DNA from: Pohlia nutans
Lineage: Eukaryota; Streptophyta; Bryopsida; Bryales; Mniaceae
Direction of reading: 5' to 3'
Length of the DNA: 64,000 bases
Assembly (NCBI GenBank): GCA_022496805.1
Contig: CM040099.1
Coordinates: 3,598,501 to 3,662,500, forward strand
In this document: positions 28,547 through 38,266 of the stretch, piece by piece
How the letters are laid out: each line of letters begins with the position of its first letter
How positions within the stretch are numbered: the first letter of the stretch is position 1
Position numbers and translations under genes: made by a program
The notes under the pieces: generated by a model
Databases searched by the model: none
Told to the model about the DNA's origin: nothing
The model's input: the letters and a program-made list of their open reading frames with translations, nothing else

Positions 28547-31500
28547 ATGGAGGACGGTGTGGACGAATTAGGTGTTTATCGACACCGTCGGTTTGGAGAA
28601 GATCATCCGCGAGTGCCGAAGCTCCAGGTGTGTGACAGGTCTCGTGGAATGAGGTGGATAGGATTTGTCTTCCCTGGAGAGAATGTGACTGACATGAAGT
28701 GTGTTGCACTTGCCTCAGACAGAGCTGAGCGGACTGAAGAGCTTTGGGAAGAGTACTTTGCGGATCCTTCCCAGTGGTGGGACAACAGAGTTGACAAGGT
28801 ATCCCAGGACTGCCAGTGGGTTGATGCTAGGAAGTGGATGTAAGCCTTGGATGAGACACGTGAGGTGGATATTTCTTAGTTGCACAAAGGATGTGGGCAC
28901 TAGGCAATCATGGGTATTGTGCTTTGTGTATTTTGGAGTGGAGTCTGATCCCTGTAGTGTTGAAAAAGATGTTACCCTTGATTGTTGAGTGTTGGGTGCA
29001 GATTAACCGGGCTTAAATATGGTTCACATGTTGCATATTTGATGGTGGGTTGTGGTGCCTACAGAGGAACCCCAGATCACCTGACTTTAAACATAAGGTG
29101 AAAAGAGAAGCGTTGTGGCTAGATGGTTGGAAAACTCCAACTTGGGTGAAGGCAAGACTCAAATTGGTCACTCAGGCAACATCACATTCTCATGCTGTTG
29201 GTAGGACGCACATTTGGAGCACAAGTACCACGAGCGAAGCGCTTATTGTTATAAGGAATCTACTGCAACAAGGCATCACTATAGACTCGTACATGTATGT
29301 TGAAGTTTTGAAGCGGTGCTTGAAGCAGAAAGACCTTATGGCAGCCAAGCAGGCTCATGAATGCATCATCAAGAGTGGAATGGAGCAAAACGTACATGTG
29401 GCAAACAACCTTTTGAGTGTGTACATCAGATGTGGGAGGCTGCAGGATGCACGCCGAGTGTTTGATAAACTTCTGAACAAGAATGTTTATAGTTGGACCG
29501 TCATGATTGGAGGTTATGCTCAGCACAATTGTGCTAAAGATGCACGGGAAGTTTTCAATCAAATGTGCCAAGAAGGTGTGCAGCCAGATGAAGTTACTTA
29601 CTTGAGCATCCTGAAGGCATTTGCGAGTCCAGCAGCTTTGAAATGGGGCAAAGAGCTTCATGCGCTCATCAGACACGATGGTCTTGAATCAGATGTTCGT
29701 GTAGGGACTGCGCTTGTTCACATGTACGTAAAGAGTGGCAGTATCGATGATGCGCGACTGGTATTTGACAGAATGGTGGCTCGTAACGTCATCACATGGA
29801 GCGTGATGATTGGTGGACTTTCAGACCATGGACGTGGGCGTGAGGCATATGAATGTTTCCTTGAAATGCGAAGAGAGGGCTGTGTACCGGACGCAATCAC
29901 GTATGTCAGCATTTTGAATGCGTGTGCAAGTGCGGGTGCTTTAGAGTGGGTGAAAGATGTGCACAGCCATATCCTGGCAGATGGATTGGAGTCAGATTTG
30001 CGCGTGGCGAGTGCGCTTGTTCACATGTATGCAAAGAGTGGCAGCATCGATGATGCCGTACGAGTTTTTGACAGAATGGAGGAACGTGATGTGGTGACAT
30101 GGAGCGTGATGATTGGTGGACTTGCAGGCCATGGACGTGGGCATGAAGCATATGAATGTTTCCTTCAAATGCGAAGGGAGGGTTGTGTACCAGATGCAAT
30201 CACGTATGTGAGCATTTTGAATGCATGTGCAAGTGCAGGTGCTTTAGAGTGGGTGAAGGACGTGCACAGCCATATCCTAGCGGATGGATTGGAGTCGGAT
30301 TTGCAAGTAGCGAATGCAATTATTCACATGTATGCAAAGAGTGGCAGCATGGATGATGCCGTACGAGTCTTTGACAGAATGGAGGAACGTGATGTGGTGA
30401 CCTGGAGCGTGATGATTGGTGGACTTGCAGGCCATGGACGTGGGCATGAAGCATATGAATCTTTCCTTCAAATGCGAAGGGAGGGCTGTGTACCAAACGC
30501 AATCACGTATCTGAGCATTTTGAATGCATGTGCAAGTGCGGGTGCTTTGGAGTGGGTGAAGGACGTGCATAGCCATATCCTAGCAGATGGATTGGAGTCG
30601 GATATGCGTGTAGCTAGTGCACTTGTTCACATGTATGCAAAGAGTGGCAGCATCGACGCTGCCCTTCGAGTCTTTGACAGAATGGAGGAGCGGACTGTGG
30701 TGACATATAGCGTGATGATTGGTGGACTTGCAGACCATGGATGTGGACTTGAAGCCCTGGAAGTCTTTAGAAGAATGATTGCTGATGGTGTTGAACCTAA
30801 TGATTACTCATTTGTGGCAGTGTTGTTGGCCTGTAGTCATGCAGGCCTTGTTGATGAAGGCTGTCGGCTCTTTCAGGTTATGATACAGGATTATGGCATG
30901 GAACCTACTGTGATTCATTATGGTTGCATGGTGGATCTTCTTGGGCGGGCAGGAAACTTAGAGGAAGCAAAGCTCTTTATTCATAACATGCCAGTTGAAG
31001 CAGGTGCAGCTACTTGGGGAGCTTTGCTTGGTGCTTGTAGAAGTCATGGTAATGTGGAGTTGGGCGAACTTGCTGCTAAAGAGGTTCTTAAGTTGGAACC
31101 GGAGGGTGCCGCTCCATATGTGCTCCTCTCCAACATGTATGCTGCCGCTGGCCAGTGGGATCAGGTGTCATCAATACGGTGTATGATGCAGGAAAGAGGT
31201 ATTCGCAAGGAGCCAGGGATTAGCTGGATTGAGATTAATGACAAGATTCATCGCTTTGTTGCAGGAGATAGCTCTCACCCAGAAGCAAAGCAGATCTATG
31301 CTGTGCTGGAGAACTTGACCAAAACGTTGAGGGCTGAAGGTTACGTTCCTGATACTCGGCTTGTCTTGCGCAATATTGATGAGGAGGACAAAGAACTTGC
31401 TCTTTGTGCTCATAGTGAAAAGCTAGCTATTGCTTATGGAATGATGCACACCCCTCGCGGAAAGCCAATTCGTGTGTACAAGAATCTTCGGGTGTGTTCA

Positions 31501-31620
31501 GATTGCCATACAGCAACCAAGTTCATCTCTAAGGTGACTGGACAGGAGATTGTGGCCAGGGATGCCAGTCGCTTTCACCACTTCAAAGATGGCGTCTGCT
31601 CTTGTGGTGATTATTGGTAA
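28547..31620 (+). CDS. OSB PDF-motif / PPR-DYW fusion protein
   Basis: Two exons join in phase: 28547-28798 (from an ATG at 28547, though the true start may be upstream) and 29065-31620, about 935 residues. The junction reads EELWEEYFADPSQWWDNRVD then KRNPRSPDFKHK and ALWLDGW, which is the PDF motif ending plant organellar ssDNA-binding (OSB) proteins. With no stop, the frame continues into roughly 20 PPR motifs of P, L and S type, the E/E+ extension and a complete DYW cytidine deaminase domain: HSEKLA with the catalytic Glu, CSDCH for zinc, and the terminal CSCGDYW. DYW-PPR proteins perform site-specific C-to-U editing in mitochondria or plastids. The PPR exon has no in-frame ATG until about codon 82, so the upstream exon is needed. 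Whether the OSB part works or is a relic that donated a start and targeting region is unknown. The PPR-DYW part is certain and the fusion strongly supported by sequence. Confidence 0.88.
29794..30745 (+). repeat. 303-bp tandem coding repeats in the PPR gene
   Basis: Near-identical units of 303 bp (101 residues, one P-L-S triplet) start with the same words at 29908, 30211 and 30514, e.g. AGCATTTTGAATGC then TGTGCAAGTGC. The segment GTGATGATTGGTGGACTT recurs at 29802, 30105, 30408 and 30711. The three central copies differ by only a few bases, implying recent duplication or gene conversion. Confidence 0.95.
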
Positions 31621-31759
31621 CGGTGGCGTTGCAAATTTTCAGACTGAAAGTTTTTGGGAGATGTGCAAGATGCTGAGAGTGCGCCAATGGTATTAGTTGC
31701 ATGGTTTGCCATTCATTTTATCTTTACATGTTCTTGGAGTTTTGAACTTCATATCTTTA

Positions 31760-32322
31760 TTAACCCCTAAACGTCCTCACCTATGTCTGTTTGGGCAGTT
31801 TTGCAAAGATGCATTATAAAATGCAACTAACATGAATATTTGAAACTTGATGTATGAATAAAAGTTGTACATTTTGAATTTTAGATTCTATCCATACGGT
31901 TAGATCTATGATTGCTATCATTAAATTTTTTCTACAAATTTTGAAACATTAAATAAAAAATTATTTTGAAATTTGATTACAAATAAGATATTGACAGTCT
32001 ATTGATGAAATTTGTTGTGATGGGTTATAATTTAGTATTCTAGGTGTAGTGATTTTTGGAGATTTTTGGAGATTTTTGGATGTTTGATTTTATGAGTTTA
32101 TTTTTTCAAGAACACTTTTAGACTAAAATCTTCAATATTTTGGGTCAAACATTGCAACACAAATGGCATTGTTTCCTTTTCAATCGGATCACATAGACAT
32201 GAAGCTAACTTTCCATAAAAAGTTCAGTAAAAAAATCACACTACAAAAGTGCATGACGGATGAGAAACTATGGATGAAATCTGTACATGCAAAATATGCA
32301 TGGTTGGGCAATTAGGGGTTAA
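31760..32322 (+). mobile_element. Family D TTAA-type MITE, copy 1
   Basis: 563 bp, starting TTAACCCCTAAACGTCCTCA and ending GGGCAATTAGGGGTTAA. It is related to 52225-52765 (541 bp), with the same TAAA(C/T)GTCCTCACCTAT start and the same TGGTTG...GGGCA(A/C)TTAGGGG end. It shares its right TTAA with element E. Confidence 0.85.
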
Positions 32323-32838
32323 CCCTTTCAGGCGCCTGCGTCCAATATGATTCTGACTCTTCGAATTTAATCCAAATTGGACAGTTTTCATCCACCAAAA
32401 TTTCTCATGATTCTTGTGCAAGTTGACTATTCTTTGTACGGTTTTGATTTTCAAAATAGGTTATTATGATTTTTAGAAAACAACACAAGTGGTTTATGTC
32501 AAGTTTCATTCTTAGTTCAAAAAGTGAGACCTTAAAGATGATTTTTCAGAATAAGTAGAATCAAATAATAGAAACCATACCATCTCGTAGTACATGTCAT
32601 TCCAATTTCATCACAATTTTATTTTAAAAAATTCCTTTAATTCATGATTTTTAATTGATTTTCAAAAGAAAACCTTGCAAAATCAATAAAAAAATATTAA
32701 AGAAATATATGATAAATCCAACCGTAGAGATGTGATCTTCACATTGACATTTACAACTTTTCTTTGTACATCAATTCTATTTTCGGTTTTCATCAAACAT
32801 TTTACAACGAATCTTCGAAAACTGTGTTAAAGGGTTAA
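32319..32838 (+). mobile_element. Family E TTAA-type MITE
   Basis: 520 bp from TTAACCCTTTCAGGCGCC to GTTAAAGGGTTAA. Its left TTAA is the right TTAA of element D1, so one element inserted exactly at the edge of the other. The inverted ends are short and the interior AT-rich. Confidence 0.65.
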
Positions 32839-33462
32839 ATAGTATCGGTTGGTTTGTGATTAATTGTGTCAATATTGATTGAATGAGATGGTTTGTGTTT
32901 TTTATTTTTGTTTTTTACGATTGAAGTTTTGGTTGTTTATGAACCAATTGTACGTTTGTTCTTTTGAGAAATAACATACACTGGAAATTGGGATGGTTCT
33001 TTGATGAGAGCTTGCTGATTGTATGGTATTTTCTTTTTCTCATCTTTCTGGTAGGAGTTGTACTAAAGAGGAGGTTCTCCAGCTTTAAGTTAAATAAACC
33101 ACAACAAAGTAGAGGGGCAAATCCAGTATTGGTCCGTGTCCCCGGGGTCTTGCTTCCTTTTTTTTGCTCCTTTGGTATATATTTTTACTATTTTCGGGAA
33201 CTACTCCTATTAATTCTTCGATTAGGCATTTGGAATTTCTAACTTGACACTTTGGTTCATGCTTGGTCTTGTGAAATGCACAAAATACCTTCACGTTGTC
33301 ATATTTTTGTATAATTTGATATGATATAGGTTTGATGTATGATTTAGGTTTGGTGTCGTGGTGTGATTGTCTTTGTGTAATCTCAACTATTTAAGTCTCT
33401 GCATTCTCTCACCTTGCTAATAGCTACTTTTTGCTATCTCTAGGTCTTGGGTGGCTTCGACA

Positions 33463-33703
33463 TTAACCCTTAAACGACAATGCAAGCCCCACGGGCTTGG
33501 TTATATTTTGGGAGAATCTTTCTCATATCTTCTACTTCATTGTACCAAATGAAGTTTTTTAAATGCCAAACCGAGTACATTAGAGAGATCTATACTTTTT
33601 TAGAATAGAACCAAAGTAAATTAAAAAGAAAATCATACTTAAAATGGAATTTAATAGAGATTTAAGTGTGGTATCAAGAAAGCATATGTCGTTTAAAGGT
33701 TAA
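33463..33703 (+). mobile_element. Family F TTAA-type MITE
   Basis: 241 bp with inverted ends TTAACCCTTAAACGACA and TGTCGTTTAAAGGTTAA, bounded by TTAA on both sides. The interior shows no relation to the other families that I can see. Confidence 0.82.
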
Positions 33704-33920
33704 CAAGTATGAAACCATGAAGCCCTGGGCTACAGCTAGTGATGGCACATGTATTCCTATATGAATAGTCTACAGAAAAGATCTGGTCAAATTGGATGGC
33801 ACAGATCCGTTGTTTCTCTCTGGTTATGGTTCCTATGAGGTAGTCTCGTATTAACACTCTTGATGTTATTCTGTCACCAAATAATATACATTACCAAGCC
33901 ATAATATATGATTCCAAAAA

Positions 33921-33997
33921 ACCTCCAAGTTGTTTGTTATCACATGACATAAATCAAAACCTCCAAGCTGTTTGTTATCACATGACATAAATCAAAA
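33921..33997 (+). repeat. 38-bp direct duplication
   Basis: Two adjacent 38-bp units beginning CCTCCAAG(T/C)TGTTTGTTAT differ at one base. Confidence 0.9.
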
Positions 33998-34439
33998 ACT
34001 CCAACAACTCATGCCTTCTATAACATTCCACTATAAATATGCAAACATTTTGCAACAATGAGTGTGGAGTGTTTGCATGAGCATATGCAACTGACATTGT
34101 ATATAAAATAAATCTTGAGACATCAGTATACAATATTTTGATATGAGACAACATCTAAGAGATTGCATCACACAATAAAAAATAACACCATTTCCAAAAC
34201 ATAATATAATGGATTAATATATATTAATATTACTTGCACAATATACATAAACCATCTTTGAATAAAAAGTATACTTATCTACATACAATAATATTATATG
34301 TATATTTTCATTACACAAACATATGCATACCAGTATTATATGTATTATATAATATCAAATATACCAATTTCTTCCTATATATGTACCAATGTATCATCAG
34401 ATATCAATCGTCATTGGTAATGCGAAGCGCAGCAAAGCT

Positions 34440-34700
34440 CTAGTTTATTAATAATTCCAGTGACTAATAATTTGACTAATAATTCCAGTGATGACAAAAG
34501 TCGGAGCTGGTTTAGCATGCATTGGATGGTAGGTTCGTCGTTATGACTGTTTCATTTCGTCAGTTCCATTGCGTCTCGTCACCAAGACTGTTCCAGACTA
34601 ATTAGAGGACCGTTCCAAGTGGCCCCGACGCAGTTGAGGACCGTTCCGGGTCGCCCTTGTTCATCGCAGTTGATCGTCTTTGTCTCGCATGATCTTCTAG
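34440..34700 (+). repeat. Composite dispersed repeat, copy 2
   Basis: Shares AATTCCAGTGA, GGTAGGTTCGTCG, ACCAAGACTGTTCCAGACTA and GAGGACCGTTCC with 25355-25520. The preceding 34381-34445 segment, with AGATATCAATCGTCA and TGGTAATGC, recurs at 36850-36900. Confidence 0.7.
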
Positions 34701-35165
34701 TCGTCGAGCGTGTACGAGCGTCGTCCCCGCAGCTCCCGAGTAAGTTTAGTTGCGGGAGGTTTTTCTCGGGGCGGAAATTGGTGGTAAAATGGCCCGGCAC
34801 GGGCTTGAGGCTGGGGAGGTGTGCCAGAGTTGGATGTTGCTCCAGTTTCGAGCTCGTGGAGCATTTGCAAGGCCTGGTGTTGGGAGTGGGTGTGGGATTA
34901 CCGACACTGAGTGAGTGACTGTGCAATCAATCGCAAGTAGTGATTAGGTGTTGTGATTTTGTAACCTAATTCAGAGGAGGCATATTTTTAGGCTTGCATG
35001 GTATTGAGACCAACAGCGAGTTATTGCTTTAGATGCTGGTCTGCAAGATAACTCGCTGTCGGTAGCGGGTCTGCAAGTCTGCTAGACTCGGTCGTCGGGG
35101 GAGGCCAAAGACGTACAAAAGCAGGTCACCACGAGTTGAGGCGGTATTGAGTTGAACCCTATTCA

Positions 35166-35730
35166 TTAACCCTTAAACGTACCACTCCTTTGTAGGAAAG
35201 TCGAACTACACGATTTATTGAATTTAGCCTTCAAGATTTATCAAAATATATTTTGTAATATTTTTCATGCATGGAATTGAATGTTTCCTATCAGTCTTGA
35301 AATTTTCAGATTTTTTAATTTAATATGGCATTTTTAACAAATTTTTATGTCAAATACTTTAAAAAATAATTTTTATTACAAAAAAGCTTTCAAAAATTAA
35401 TAATTTTTTTAGGAGCAGGTACAAATTACAATGGAGAATCACATGATATGTTTTTCATAGAAACTTTTTATTTCAATTTTGAATTTCGAAAGTTGAAAAT
35501 CCTATCATTCCTATGTAGTGTAATTCAAACCTTGACCTACAAAGCTTGCACAAGCAATAAAATACTCAATAATTGGAATTTTTAAGATTTGAAAAGTGGA
35601 GTACAAACTAGACTTAATAAACTTCATTTTCTTAGTTGGGTGTATTAGCAACAAAAATCATCTTCAAGATCAAAATTGGGTTTGACCAACAATCATCCAG
35701 TAACTGGATGCGTGGACGTTTAGGGGTTAA
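35166..35730 (+). mobile_element. Family G TTAA-type MITE
   Basis: 565 bp with ends TTAACCCTTAAACGTACCA and GGACGTTTAGGGGTTAA, TTAA on both sides. The interior is AT-rich and non-coding. Its right TTAA is also the left end of the next element. Confidence 0.78.
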
Positions 35731-36153
35731 GGTAGACGACCTGTTTCCAATCAGGCCTCCAATCACGCAGTATAGGGCGACCTATTTCCGTGAATAGCCT
35801 ACATTATTTTCGTATTCATTTGTAAACGGTGATGGAAACATGTTTCTTCTTAATATGGAATGGTTGGCACCAAGAATGGAAACTTGTTACCGAGTTAGTA
35901 TGATATCATGTGTTCTCCAAATCTAGTTTTGCAGTTCTTGGAAATAGGTCAGCCTATGTTGCGAGAATGGGTTGGAGAGAATCTTCACTTTGAAAATTTG
36001 TAGTAAATTCAATATTGCCCCAATTTTTTTTCAAAAATATGTGATCTTCTTCAAATCTATTTCCCTACACTGCAAAATTATTTGCCTATTTGTTACTGCA
36101 CCAGAAGTGTGCTGAATTGCTTAAGGTGATCGGAAACAGGTCATCTACCTTAA
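35727..36153. mobile_element. MITE with TTAAGGTAGACG ends
   Basis: The left end TTAAGGTAGACGACCTGTTT pairs with AAACAGGTCATCTACCTTAA at the right. It abuts family G through a shared TTAA. The end motif matches the element at 14111-14514, but the interiors look unrelated. Confidence 0.8.
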
Positions 36154-36256
36154 TGGCAGGGGTCGGAGATGAGTATGATAAACCAATGTATCATAAGATA
36201 TTATAAGATGAGTATGATAAACCAATGTATCATAAGATATTATAAGATGAATATGA

Positions 36257-36839
36257 TTAACCCCTAAAAGACCACGAGGCCACCACGTGGCTTCTCGAAC
36301 TAGAAAGTGAGGAATTTCGAGTTGCTGGACCGTGAATTGTTAAGTGAGCAACAAAGAGACCTTAGTTCTTTTTGAGAGTTGAATCCGTGGGTACTTCTCG
36401 ATCGAAATTTCATGAAGTGTGCGATTTTTGATGATTTTTTTGAGCTGCAAGGAGGTTATTTGGGCGTCATTTGAGACCCTCATATCTTTCTCCTCACATC
36501 TCCAAATTATTTGAAAATTTTAGTACATGTTCAAAATGATGATCACTATGCATGGTAAAAATTTCAAAATCTTTGGAGCACTTTTGATCTATCCGATTTC
36601 AACATATGTACAAAATACCCTAAACAAGTTCCATCAATCTTCTCAACGGTGGCATTTTCTCAAAAGGTGTGCGATCTTGTTGATCCTTTTTTCATACAAA
36701 AGCTATGTAAGTCTTTTTTGATTTTAACGGTGCCGATCGTCAAAATTAACCCACACCAATGAGGAATTGAGCTTGTTATAAGAGCTAGTCAAGAAAACAA
36801 GAGCTAAGTTAAAAACACCCCTGGTCCTTTAGGAGTTAA
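36257..36839 (+). mobile_element. Family C TTAA-type MITE, copy 2
   Basis: 583 bp from TTAACCCCTAAAAGACC to GGTCCTTTAGGAGTTAA, collinear with copy 1 at 14681-15262. This copy has TTAA at both ends. Confidence 0.9.
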
Positions 36840-36899
36840 ACCAATGTATTGTAAGATATCAATCGTCACTGGTAATGCAAAGAGCAGCGAAGCCTTAGT

Positions 36900-37115
36900 T
36901 ATTTTTAGCTATATGGTAATATAATTTTGAAACCCAATATGTAGAATAAAAAGCTAAAAGTCACATCAAAGTCATGAGTTTATCAATAATTGTGAATAGC
37001 TAGGATGGAAACCTAAAGGTTACATCAAAGTCACGAGTTTATCAATAATTGTGAATAGCTAGGTTGGAAACCTAAAGGTTACATCAAAGCCATGAATTTA
37101 TAATAATTGTCAATA
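36900..37115 (+). repeat. Composite dispersed repeat, copy 3, with 59-bp units
   Basis: Three consecutive units of about 59 bp containing TATCAATAATTGTGAATAGC and CTAAAGGTTACATCAAAG. The same units and the same leading sequence (GGTAATATAATTTTGAAACC) occur at 24890-25010. Confidence 0.8.
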
Positions 37116-37223
37116 CCCGGTAGCTAGGACAGTCATGAGTCCATGTTTATCATTTTTGGATGAATGAATTTCAGACATGGCGGGCGGATGAAAGCAGAAT
37201 TCCGTCCGGGGTTTACGCTTCTA

Positions 37224-37232
37224 AAACCCTAA
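37224..37232 (+). promoter_or_regulatory. Telo-box upstream of the TFIIIC gene
   Basis: AAACCCTAA about 1 kb before the first coding ATG, near the start of the unique upstream region. It is a common element of plant housekeeping promoters; function inferred only. Confidence 0.35.
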
Positions 37233-38266
37233 TTACGAAGAATAATTTGTCCTCCAAATAAGAGGAAAATTTTCCGACAGTGGTTTACGTAAGTTATTCT
37301 CGGCGATTTAATTGTGTTTTTGAGGCGCTTATGAATTGTCACCGCCAGCTATTACGAGGACTTTCTGATTCTGCATATGATGGCGGTGCATTGTTGAAGC
37401 GGTGTCGGTAATTGAATCAATTGTTGCATATGAATCAATAGTTTGAGATTTTCATGGAGTTTTTTCGGTTCTTTTTGTTCTGCGCGCAATTAAATTAGGT
37501 CATGTCTGTCTTGCATACGGAGATCGTGATGAACTTAACTCATCTCGAATTAATGCAGAGTGCGGAAAATTGTCCTATGCAGATTTTGTTTGTTTATTCC
37601 GAGAGGGATTTGCCTGAGAAATTTCAAAGGCGTTTAGAATCTGTTGTTTTGGCTGATCCAATCGTGCAGAGCTGGAGCAAATCTGGCGCAATTGCAGGAC
37701 CTGAGGGGGTAAGGAGACCGAGAATCGTCCACGGCATTTGTTGTTGTGGTGTTTGGAAGCGTGTTTGTGTGGTTGGAACTGAAGGTGAGCAATTCAGGAG
37801 TGTATTTCACCCTCTGAATTTCTGTGACGAGTGTCGCAGTATTTGAGTTGTTGTTATGCTCGTCACAACTCTCGACCCTCCGCTCGGCATTGTGAATTGC
37901 TTTTCTGATTGCTCTTTCTTGCGGTCAATTAGGGTTTTGTAACACGCTGTGCATTGAGCGTTTATTGATGTAGAGTTCAATTCGGATGTGTTTGTTCTCT
38001 CTCTGTTCAGTTTGTTTCAAACCCTTGTTTTGAAGGATTCTTGTGTTTCAGTTTCACAAGAGTGATTCGATTAGCTTGAGCAGACTGTAATTTGACCATA
38101 CGGACAATCGTTGCAGAGTTTTTTTGGAAAATGTGTGATGAATTACCAGGGTCTTATATATCTATTGATATTTTGTTGCTTGTGTTACACTAGGCGCGCT
38201 CTGTCGTCGTCACCATGTCGTCAGCCTTTTGAGTGAGCTGGATAATTCGGAAGTAGAGTCAGTGCC

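Larger units (their letters stand above)
31621..38266. other. MITE cluster between the PPR and TFIIIC genes
   Basis: No gene is supported. Elements in order: D copy 1 (31760-32322), E (32319-32838), F (33463-33703), a 38-bp duplication (33921-33997), composite repeat (34440-34700), G (35166-35730), a TTAAGGTAGACG element (35727-36153), a 39-bp tandem repeat (about 36171-36248), C copy 2 (36257-36839) and composite repeat (36900-37115). The last kilobase is unique and should hold the TFIIIC promoter and leader. A 114-codon ATG frame at 37502-37846 resembles nothing I know and may be an upstream frame in that leader. Confidence 0.65.

Noticed and set aside
29908..30816. Regular direct repeats that could suggest a CRISPR-like or satellite array
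   Set aside because: The period is 303 bp, exactly 101 codons, in frame with PPR motifs; they are coding repeats.
37502..37846. 114-codon ATG frame upstream of TFIIIC
   Set aside because: It could be an exon or upstream frame in the leader, but it resembles no family and cannot be joined in phase to the first TFIIIC exon, so it is not called as a gene.
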